Source: a candidate division FCPU426 bacterium | GTDB lineage: Bacteria; Oederibacteriota; PGYV01; Palsa-1178 | Assembly (NCBI GenBank): GCA_003167475.1 | Contig: PMTB01000051.1 | Location: 1 to 9,828 of the forward strand | Direction of reading: 5' to 3' | Length of the DNA: 9,828 nt | In this document: positions 1-5,820 of the stretch, piece after piece | Numbering within the stretch: the stretch's first letter is position 1 | Layout: every line of letters begins with the position of its first letter | Notes under the pieces: generated by a model | Seen by the model: only the letters and a program-made list of their open reading frames with translations | The model's database searches: none | Told to the model about the DNA's origin: nothing | Translations under genes and position numbers: made by a program

Positions 1-8
1 TTTGCTTT

Positions 9-62
9 CGTAGGGGTGACCTGTTAGGTCACCCGCGGCGGGAATGCCTGCTGTCCCCTACG
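9..62. repeat. Nested palindromic (REP/MITE-like) element
   Basis: CGTAGGGG at 9-16 is the exact inverse complement of CCCCTACG at 55-62. Inside lies a perfect 8-bp hairpin, GGGTGACC (14-21) and GGTCACCC (27-34), with a 5-nt loop. A second hairpin pairs 35-42 with 47-54 and needs three G-U pairs, so it folds better in plus-strand RNA than minus. Bases 14-16 are shared by the outer and first inner stems, so the full fold is a three-way junction with a shortened outer stem. GGGAATGC occurs at 40-47 and again at 64-71. It could be a dispersed REP-like repeat, the remnant of a small mobile element, or a terminator of a gene upstream of the window; there is no clear T-tract. Confidence 0.6.
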
Positions 63-74
63 GGGGAATGCATA

Positions 75-260
75 AGATATGGCAAGCTTGGAAGGTATTA
101 TAGTAGAACTAATGCTGTGGTCCTTCTCGTATCGTTCGAGAGTCGAGAGTTGATTAGCAAGCTTGGAATGTATTATAATAGAACAAAGGCTGTGGTCCTT
201 CTCGTATTGTTCGAAAATTGAGAATCGAAAATTGATCAACGGGTTTGGAAAGTATTATAC
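75..260. repeat. Degenerate 75/82-bp tandem direct repeats
   Basis: Three copies lie in tandem. A segment starting CAAGCTTGGAA at 83 recurs at 158; over the first 57 bp the two copies differ at about five positions, and both contain GCTGTGGTCCTTCTCGTAT. A third partial copy, TTGATC through GGAAAGTATTATA, starts at 232 and runs to the miaB ribosome binding site. Periods are 75 and 82 bp; the extra 7 bp come from a small inner duplication, TCGAAAATTGA at 211-221 and 225-235, matching a doubled TCGAGAG in copy 1. Each copy carries a -10-like box (TATAGT, TATAAT, TATACA). No protein is convincing on either strand. Confidence 0.75.
150..179 (+). promoter_or_regulatory. Candidate sigma70-type promoter for miaB
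   Basis: TTGATT at 150-155 and a perfect TATAAT at 174-179 are 18 bp apart, predicting a start near 186 and a leader of roughly 90 nt before miaB. This is the best -35/-10 pair in the upstream repeats. The equivalent place in repeat copy 1 has TATAGT (99-104) with no good -35 box. Pattern match only. Confidence 0.45.
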
Positions 261-262
261 AG

Positions 263-267
263 AGGAG
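263..267 (+). promoter_or_regulatory. Shine-Dalgarno site that fixes the miaB start
   Basis: AGGAG at 263-267 lies 7 nt before the GTG codon at 275. A frame open from TTG at 245 would add ten residues (MESIIQRRLI) lying inside the tandem repeat with no ribosome binding site, so GTG 275 is chosen. Confidence 0.8.
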
Positions 268-274
268 ATTAATT

Positions 275-1549
275 GTGACTAAAGTTTACATTAAAACCTT
301 CGGGTGCCAGATGAATGTATATGATTCCGAGCGCATGGCCGGCGTGCTCGGGGCATCTGATTTTGAGGTTACCGATGATGAAAAGGAAGCCGAGTATGTC
401 GTTATAAACACCTGTTCCGGGCGGCAGCATGCCGAGGACCGGGCTTTGAGCTATATTGGCGCGGCCATAAAAAACAAGAAAGTCATCGTAGCCGGGTGCA
501 TGGCCGAGCGCATGCAGGACGAGCTTATGGCTAAATTTCCCCGGCTGCACGCGGTCGTGGGGACATTCAACTTTTCAAACATAACTTCCGCCATAAACAG
601 GGGAAAAAAAAAGATATTTGCGGGCGTGACGGAGGAAAAATACCCGGTCAAGCTGCGGCGCAATGAAAAAGTCAGGGGATATATCACCATAATGCAGGGC
701 TGCGACAATTATTGCGCGTATTGCATAGTCCCCTACGTGCGCGGCAGGGAACGCAGCAGGGATGTCGAAGGCATACTTGCGGAGATAAGTCAGCTGGCAA
801 CGGACGGCTTTAAGGAAGTCATGTTCCTCGGGCAGAACGTGAATTCGTTCCTGGATGAAAAAACCAACACCAATTTCAGCGGGCTCCTCAGGAAGTCGGC
901 GGAGATACCCGGCATAGAGCGCATACGTTTTATGACGAGCCACCCGAAAGATTTAAGCGACGAACTAATTGAATCGATCTCGGCAACGCCAAAAGTCTGC
1001 AAGCATGTGCACCTTCCCCTGCAGTCCGGTTCCGACAGGATATTGAAGATCATGAACAGGCATTATACGGCCGAATGGTATTTGAGCAGGGTAAGGAAAA
1101 TAAGGGAAGCCATGCCGGGCGGGGCAATTACCACCGATATACTCGTGGGTTTCCCCGGCGAAACTGACGAAGACTTTCAGCAGACACTCGAAGTGATGAG
1201 AAAGGCGGGTTTTGACGCTTCCTATATATTCCAGTACTCCCCCAGGCGCGGCACAAAAGCAGCCCTTATGGAATCCCAGTTGGATGAAAAAACCAAACTT
1301 GCCAGGCTAAACAATGTGCTTGAATTACAGAAAAAAATAAGCGAAGATATCACAAAGAGTTACCTGGGCCGCAAAGTGGAGATACTTGTGACCGGGCCAA
1401 ACATGGTGGTCAAGGGAATGATGGAAGGCATAACCGACAACAGCAAGAAAGTCATCATTCCCGGGGACGGTTCCATGACAGGGAAATTCTTCAGGGTGAA
1501 AGTTATAAGGGCCCAGACAGCCATAATGGAAGGTGAAATACTCAAATGA
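275..1549 (+). CDS. miaB: tRNA-2-methylthio-N6-dimethylallyladenosine synthase MiaB
   Basis: Radical-SAM methylthiotransferase that converts i6A37 to ms2i6A37 in tRNAs reading UNN codons; cytosolic, with two [4Fe-4S] clusters. From the GTG start it is 424 aa, normal for the family. The N-terminal UPF0004 domain has its three cluster cysteines: C11 in TFGCQMN, C47 in NTCS and C75 in AGCMAE. The radical-SAM CxxxCxxC is C143, C147 and C150 (GCDNYCAYC), followed by IVPYVRGRERSR, LGQNVNS, MTSHPKDLS, HLPLQSGSD and the C-terminal TRAM domain (about 360-424). GCQMN and LGQNVNS favour MiaB over RimO or MtaB. The usual NTCSVRE reads NTCSGRQ and the usual YSPRPGT reads YSPRRGT, both mild variants outside the cysteines. 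The stop overlaps the next gene's ATG (ATGA), so the two are probably coupled. Confidence 0.96.
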   Translation: MTKVYIKTFGCQMNVYDSERMAGVLGASDFEVTDDEKEAEYVVINTCSGRQHAEDRALSYIGAAIKNKKVIVAGCMAERMQDELMAKFPRLHAVVGTFNFSNITSAINRGKKKIFAGVTEEKYPVKLRRNEKVRGYITIMQGCDNYCAYCIVPYVRGRERSRDVEGILAEISQLATDGFKEVMFLGQNVNSFLDEKTNTNFSGLLRKSAEIPGIERIRFMTSHPKDLSDELIESISATPKVCKHVHLPLQSGSDRILKIMNRHYTAEWYLSRVRKIREAMPGGAITTDILVGFPGETDEDFQQTLEVMRKAGFDASYIFQYSPRRGTKAALMESQLDEKTKLARLNNVLELQKKISEDITKSYLGRKVEILVTGPNMVVKGMMEGITDNSKKVIIPGDGSMTGKFFRVKVIRAQTAIMEGEILK

Positions 1550-2622
1550 AAAAAATACTTGCTGTTTTATTTGTTATGTTCGCGCTGAACCTGCCCGCGC
1601 GCGCAGCTTTTTACGGCGCCATGGTCGAGGAAGACGCGTATATTTCCGCGAGTTCCCAGTTTGAAAAAAAGGATTACTCCGCCGCTGCAAAAGAGTACGC
1701 GGCTTTCCTTGAGAAATTCCCGGAGAGCAAATACAAAGCCCCGTCCCTGCTTAAGATGGCCGAATTGTCGGAGAATATAGAGGACGCCATGAAATATTAT
1801 AATATGGTAATCAATGATTTCCCCGGAACCCCATACGAAGCCGAGGCTGTATACGGCCTGGCAAAGCTTTTTTACGCCGGCGGGGACTATAAAAAAGCCA
1901 GGGTTTATTTCAATATAATAATAACGAAGTTCCCGTCAATGGTATGGGTGGAGGAATCCTACTACATGCTTATGCTCTGCGCCGGGGCGGAACATGACAC
2001 CGCAATATTTGAAAAGGCCTACGACGAATATAACTCAAAGGGTTATTTTTCCTTCAGGAGCCGCGTGAATATGGCTTATGCCGGGTACCTTTTCGGTAGC
2101 GGGAAATATGACAGGGCCATTGTCATGTACCGCGAATTGATCGACAAAACCCAGGGAAAGGACGGCAATATATATATGCCCCTGGTTTACCTCAACGCGT
2201 CACTTGCCGCCAAAAAAATAAATGACGATAAGTCCGCGGAAATGCTTGAGAACGACCTTAAATTCAAGTACCCGGATTCGCCGGAGGCCAAAGGGGGCAA
2301 GCCGGCGGAAGAAGGAAAATTTTCACAGGCACAGCCCACGGCCGCCCCCATAAAGCCCTCCGGGCATAAGGCCGCTGCAAAGGCGGTAATTAAGGAATTC
2401 TACACCATGCAGATAGGCGCGTACTCAAATAAAAAATTGTGCGACCTCACCGCGGAAAAGTTGATAGGAAAAAAATACGAGGTCTTCGTGAAAAAGGACG
2501 GGAAGTTCTATAAAATATCGGTGGGTAAATTCGCGACCAAGCAGGAAGCGGAGAACTTCGCACCCGGCATGGCAAAAAAGGAAAAGCTGAAAAGCTGGCT
2601 GATAAAGCAGGCGAGGGAGTAA
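1546..2622 (+). CDS. Exported TPR protein with C-terminal SPOR domain
   Basis: A 358-aa envelope protein. Residues 1-20 form a signal peptide (MKKILAVLFVMFALNLPARA, cleavage likely after ARA). Residues about 30-250 hold TPR-like helical pairs of the BamD/CpoB style, with FEKKDYSAAAKEYAAFLEKF, YNMVINDFPGTPYEAEAVYG and SGKYDRAIVMYRELID as clear units. An Ala/Pro/Lys-rich linker (about 253-284) leads to a SPOR domain (285-358) starting EFYTMQIGAYSNKK, with KFYKISVGKFATKQEAE further on. SPOR domains bind glycan strands lacking stem peptides, so a periplasmic role in cell-wall or division-site work is expected; TPRs would supply protein contacts. The start ATG overlaps the miaB stop (ATGA), with a weak AAGGTG about 10 nt upstream. 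The exact partner or pathway cannot be read from sequence. Confidence 0.88.
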   Translation: MKKILAVLFVMFALNLPARAAFYGAMVEEDAYISASSQFEKKDYSAAAKEYAAFLEKFPESKYKAPSLLKMAELSENIEDAMKYYNMVINDFPGTPYEAEAVYGLAKLFYAGGDYKKARVYFNIIITKFPSMVWVEESYYMLMLCAGAEHDTAIFEKAYDEYNSKGYFSFRSRVNMAYAGYLFGSGKYDRAIVMYRELIDKTQGKDGNIYMPLVYLNASLAAKKINDDKSAEMLENDLKFKYPDSPEAKGGKPAEEGKFSQAQPTAAPIKPSGHKAAAKAVIKEFYTMQIGAYSNKKLCDLTAEKLIGKKYEVFVKKDGKFYKISVGKFATKQEAENFAPGMAKKEKLKSWLIKQARE

Positions 2623-2628
2623 TAAGTG

Positions 2629-2801
2629 TAAGTTATCAAGCCAAAAGCCAAAAGACAAAAGTTAAGTTGTAAAGTGTTTAAGTCCTTCTTAAGTCTTTAA
2701 GGCTGGCCTTGGAACTTCATGTGTTTCGTTTTACTTTAAAAACTTGTAATTATTTGTACCACACTTAACTTTTGTCTATTGGCTTTTGGCTTAACAACTT
2801 A
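2629..2801. mobile_element. MITE-like element with 39-bp terminal inverted repeats
   Basis: The left arm (2629-2667) and the reverse complement of the right arm (2763-2801) match at 36 of 39 positions. The arms contain tandem GCCAAAA units followed by GACAAAAGTTAAGT. The 95-bp interior is AT-rich and has a small AAGGC-TG-GCCTT hairpin (2699-2710) near the centre but no reading frame worth calling. Both ends begin with TA, which would fit TA target duplication as in IS630/Tc1-type elements, but TA is also part of the palindrome, so this is ambiguous. The element fills nearly the whole 191-bp gap between the TPR-SPOR gene and the ECF operon, and its right end touches the ribosome binding site of the S-component gene. 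In RNA it could fold into one very long stem. Confidence 0.65.
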
Positions 2802-2808
2802 AAGGAGG
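2802..2808 (+). promoter_or_regulatory. Strong Shine-Dalgarno site of the ECF operon
   Basis: AAGGAGG at 2802-2808 lies 5 nt before ATG 2814. The frame is open back to TTG 2772, but that extension (SIGFWLNNLK) lies in the inverted repeat and has a mirror copy read outward from the left arm, so it is repeat sequence and not protein. ATG 2814 is the start. Confidence 0.85.
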
Positions 2809-2813
2809 TTTTC

Positions 2814-3389
2814 ATGAAGGATATTTTTTCAGTCTGGTCCAAAACTCGTCAGATCGTCATCATAGCCATTACAGCGGCAATTTATGCCTCCACGCTTATC
2901 CCTTTTAAAGCCATACAGATAATACCGGGGTTCGTTGAACTGCGCCCGGCTTCCGTATTCCCCATACTTTTTGGAATATTATTCGGCCCGGCGGCCGCAT
3001 GGGGTTCGGCCATCGGTAATGTGATAGGCGACGCGTTCGGCACGCTCTCGCTTGCCTCCATATTCGGGTTTTTCGGGAACTTCTTTTTTTCATACACGGC
3101 GTTCCTTACCTGGAACGCTTTTGTGAAAAAAGAGGATGTCGTGATGAATTTCAGGCAGGTTTCCGTTTTTACGCTCGCTTCGCTGCTTGCAAGCATTATC
3201 TGCGCGTTTATCATAGCTGCGGGATTGTACATGCTTAAGATACTGCAGCTGAACGTGGTCATCACCGTCTTCATAGTGATCATCGTGAATAACACTCTTA
3301 TGGGCTCGGTGCTCGGGACAATACTTATGAAGCTGCTCTATAAGCGGCTGAAAAACACGGGATTAACCTACAAAAACGAAAATGATTGA
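2814..3389 (+). CDS. ECF transporter substrate-binding (S) component, substrate unknown
   Basis: A 191-aa membrane protein with about five to six hydrophobic segments, the size of energy-coupling-factor S components (membrane proteins that bind a vitamin or other micronutrient). The first membrane segment, IVIIAITAAIYAST, has the small-residue AxxxA-type face that docks S components onto EcfT. Loop and segment 2-3 read IPGFVELRPASVFPILFG and GPAAAWGSAIGNVIGDAFG, the kind of substrate-facing region seen in QueT/RibU-like S proteins. I cannot assign a named substrate family; riboflavin-, queuosine-precursor- or cobalamin-type are all possible. The assignment is strongly supported by the next two genes (ATPases and EcfT). 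Its stop overlaps the ATPase start by 8 nt. No known riboswitch could be recognised upstream. Confidence 0.8.
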   Translation: MKDIFSVWSKTRQIVIIAITAAIYASTLIPFKAIQIIPGFVELRPASVFPILFGILFGPAAAWGSAIGNVIGDAFGTLSLASIFGFFGNFFFSYTAFLTWNAFVKKEDVVMNFRQVSVFTLASLLASIICAFIIAAGLYMLKILQLNVVITVFIVIIVNNTLMGSVLGTILMKLLYKRLKNTGLTYKNEND

Positions 3390-5019
3390 TATAAAGGGCC
3401 TTAAATACAGGTACTCCAAAGATCTCCCCTATGCCATAGACAATGTCAGCCTGGAAATTAAAAAAGGCGAAAAGGTCCTCATCGCCGGCCGCAACGGCGC
3501 GGGAAAGACGACCCTGTCAAAAATACTCAGCGGCCTGATACCGCATGTGGAGAACAGGCCCTATGAAGGGTCGTATTCATATGACGGGGCGCCCGTAAAG
3601 GATATCAAATACAGCCAATTCGTGAAAAAAACCTCCATACTCCTCCAGGATTTTGAGGCCCAGATAGTATGCACAAGCGTCAAAGAGGAACTCATATTTT
3701 ATCCCATGAACCTGCAGGTCAGGTACAAAGAGAGCCTGGACCGGGCCCAAAAACTCGCGGCTGTCTTTGGGATCGAAAACCTGCTTGACAAAGAAATCAA
3801 TGAAATGTCGGGCGGCGAAAAACAAAAAACCGCTTTTTTAAGCCTGCTCACAGCCGGGTCCGAATTCCTCATTCTTGACGAGCCTCTTACCGACATTGAC
3901 CCGGCCACGCAGGATTTTGTACTTGAATACCTGAAGGCGTACAAAGGCACGCTGGTGGTCTTTGAGCAAAGCGCCGCGTACGCGCCGTATTTTGACAGGC
4001 TTGTGGTCATGGATAAGGGTGCCATCGTCTCCGACAGCGGCATAGAAAGCGCGGCGGACGCGGTATTAATGGAAAAAAGCGGCCTTATGACGCAGGATAT
4101 TTACCTTGCCGCGGGCTGTTACGGCAGGGACGCCGCTTCCTGCGTCAAAATAGTCGCGGCCAACCTTGTCTTTGACGAAAAAAAATATGTTTCGCTCACC
4201 GCCGGCAGGGTAAGCGCCGGCACGGATATCATACAGGTGAAGAACCTTTACTACGCTTACAAAGGCGCGGCAAAAGAGTGCCTCCAAAATATAAGCCTGG
4301 ATATAAAAAAAGGCGATTTTATAACGGTTGCCGGCGAGAATGGTTCGGGCAAGACCACCCTCATGAAAATAATAGCCGGCATATACGGGGATTTTGACAA
4401 AGGCTCAATCACATATAAAGGCAGGGATATAAAAACCTGCCCGGTGCTCGGGGACATCGGTTATGTTTACCAGAACCCGGATAATCAAATATTCGCGGAC
4501 ACGGTCTATGACGAGATAGCCTTTGCCTTAAGGCAAAAGGGATTCAAGGAAAGCACGGTGAAAGAAAAAGTCACGGCTGTTATGGAGGTTTTCCAGCTTT
4601 CCGGCAAAAAAGACACGGACCCTTTTTCCCTCCCCAAAGGCGACAGGGAAAAGACTGCCTGTGCGTCGATACTGGTCGTCTCGCCCGAAGTTGTCATACT
4701 TGACGAACCCACCACCGGCCTTGACCACATGTCCCTAAAGGGGCTCATGGATATCATAAAGGGCTTAAACGCCAAAGGCACTACGGTGATAATGATAACG
4801 CATTCCATGGAAACAGCCGCCCTCTATGGCAGGACACTGCTGGCCATCTCGCAGGGCCGCGTGGTTTTTTACGGGGATAAAAGGGATTTTTTCAGGGACC
4901 AAAAGCTTGTGAGTTCGGTAAAGGCGGCAAGGACCGGCATCATGGAACTTACTATGGAACTTAATTCAAAACTTCTGCTGAACATGGACGAATTCAGGCT
5001 CTGCTGGGGAAAAAAATGA
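3382..5019 (+). CDS. Fused double ATPase of an ECF transporter (EcfA-EcfA')
   Basis: A 545-aa cytosolic protein with two ABC domains in one chain that powers the adjacent S/T importer. Domain 1: Walker A GRNGAGKTT (36-44), Q-loop Q89, signature MSGGEKQK (142-149), Walker B FLILDEP (162-168), D-loop TDID (170-173). Its switch position reads FEQS, so Gln196 replaces the usual His. Domain 2: Walker A GENGSGKTT (318-326), Q-loop Q364 (YQNPDNQ), an altered signature LPKGDREK (417-424), Walker B VVILDEP (437-443) and switch His474 (ITHS). About 70 residues link the two domains. The start has no clear ribosome binding site and overlaps the preceding gene by 8 nt, so translation is probably coupled. 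The order S, fused A-A', T resembles the ykoE-ykoD-ykoC layout, but the S protein is not recognisably YkoE. Confidence 0.92.
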   Translation: MIDIKGLKYRYSKDLPYAIDNVSLEIKKGEKVLIAGRNGAGKTTLSKILSGLIPHVENRPYEGSYSYDGAPVKDIKYSQFVKKTSILLQDFEAQIVCTSVKEELIFYPMNLQVRYKESLDRAQKLAAVFGIENLLDKEINEMSGGEKQKTAFLSLLTAGSEFLILDEPLTDIDPATQDFVLEYLKAYKGTLVVFEQSAAYAPYFDRLVVMDKGAIVSDSGIESAADAVLMEKSGLMTQDIYLAAGCYGRDAASCVKIVAANLVFDEKKYVSLTAGRVSAGTDIIQVKNLYYAYKGAAKECLQNISLDIKKGDFITVAGENGSGKTTLMKIIAGIYGDFDKGSITYKGRDIKTCPVLGDIGYVYQNPDNQIFADTVYDEIAFALRQKGFKESTVKEKVTAVMEVFQLSGKKDTDPFSLPKGDREKTACASILVVSPEVVILDEPTTGLDHMSLKGLMDIIKGLNAKGTTVIMITHSMETAALYGRTLLAISQGRVVFYGDKRDFFRDQKLVSSVKAARTGIMELTMELNSKLLLNMDEFRLCWGKK

Positions 5020-5777
5020 GCGTTTTTTTCTACAGCAGGCAGGGAACATTCATTCATAAACTAGACCCCAGGGCAAAACTTGCCTGCCTCCTGCTTTTAT
5101 TCACAGCGGCCGCGGCGGCCTCTTCGCTGGCGGCGCTTTGCCTGATAACGGTTTCGCTTTTGCTGATGTTTTTCGCCTCAAAAAGCCTGCGTTCCCTTGC
5201 AAGGATGGGACCGCTTTTTATTTTCACAGGACTTATGACATTCCTTCTCTGGATGCTTTTTTATGAGGGAAAGGACGTACTGGCGGGATTCGGGCCAATT
5301 GTCATATATAAGGGCGCGGCGACGGGTTCCGCCATAAATACGCTGCGCTTTATCAGCATGCTCCTTAGCGGTCTGCTGTATCTCTCGGTCGCGTCCCTGG
5401 AAGACCTCTCGGACGCCATGATACTTTCAGGAGTGCCCTACAAGGTCGCGTTTACGGTTTCGCTTTCCTTCAGGCTCGTGCTGATATTTGTCTCCACCGG
5501 ATACACCATAGTGGAGGCGCAGAAGGTCAGGGGGAATAACGCGGAAAAAGGAACTGTAGTAAAAAGGATAAAAGCCTATGTGCCGCTGCTTATACCGCTG
5601 ATAATTAACGGGATAAAAAAGGCCGAAACCCTGACATACGCGCTGGAATCAAAGGGATTCTCACCGGATAATAAGATAGACATCAGGGAAAAACACTCGT
5701 TCAAAATATGGGATACTGCGGCAATACTGCTTTCGGCCGCGGTTGCCGCCTGCGCCATAGCGTCCGGCTTAAAATAA
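5016..5777 (+). CDS. ECF transporter transmembrane component EcfT (CbiQ family)
   Basis: A 253-aa membrane protein that joins the ATPases to the S component. LDPRAKL at 16-22 is the typical CbiQ/EcfT N-terminal motif. Hydrophobic segments follow at about 23-50, 60-85, 105-128, 143-160 and 233-251. The two coupling-helix motifs are AQKVRG (168-173) and ALESKG (209-214), corresponding to the family's paired Ala-Arg-Gly-type motifs that contact the two ATPases; the second has Lys in place of Arg. The start overlaps the ATPase stop (ATGA), with GGGGA about 5 nt upstream. With the two preceding genes it completes a dedicated (group I type) ECF importer. It is the last gene before the hairpin terminator. 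Confidence 0.92.
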   Translation: MSVFFYSRQGTFIHKLDPRAKLACLLLLFTAAAAASSLAALCLITVSLLLMFFASKSLRSLARMGPLFIFTGLMTFLLWMLFYEGKDVLAGFGPIVIYKGAATGSAINTLRFISMLLSGLLYLSVASLEDLSDAMILSGVPYKVAFTVSLSFRLVLIFVSTGYTIVEAQKVRGNNAEKGTVVKRIKAYVPLLIPLIINGIKKAETLTYALESKGFSPDNKIDIREKHSFKIWDTAAILLSAAVAACAIASGLK

Positions 5778-5813
5778 AAGAGGCGCCGGAAGTTAATGAC
5801 CGGCGCCTCTTTT
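5776..5813. terminator. Bidirectional intrinsic terminator between convergent operons
   Basis: A perfect 14-bp stem, AAAAGAGGCGCCGG (5776-5789) and CCGGCGCCTCTTTT (5800-5813), encloses a 10-nt loop. The A-run and T-run at its ends give a U-tract on either strand. It begins within the stop codon of EcfT and ends 7 bp before the stop of the minus-strand propeller gene, so it can serve both converging transcripts. Confidence 0.92.
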
Positions 5814-5820
5814 ACGGTGA

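Noticed and set aside
24..239. A 71-codon open frame on the minus strand across the upstream repeats
   Set aside because: It only reads the tandem repeat twice (EKDHS twice, SKLA twice), has no convincing ribosome binding site and overlaps the palindrome; a by-product of repeat sequence.
75..260. CRISPR array
   Set aside because: The units are long, degenerate and directly adjoining, with no constant short repeat alternating with unique spacers, and no cas genes are near.
232..261. TTGATC and TATACA in repeat copy 3 as the miaB promoter
   Set aside because: The predicted transcript start (about 268) would lie downstream of the miaB Shine-Dalgarno site at 263-267, so it could not make a normally translated mRNA.
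2772..2813. N-terminal extension of the S component from TTG 2772
   Set aside because: The extension is encoded by the right inverted repeat, and a near-identical peptide is read outward from the left arm; AAGGAGG sits correctly before ATG 2814.
2623..2813. Riboswitch upstream of the ECF operon
   Set aside because: The gap is taken up by the inverted-repeat element; I could recognise no conserved core of a cobalamin, FMN, TPP or preQ1 riboswitch.
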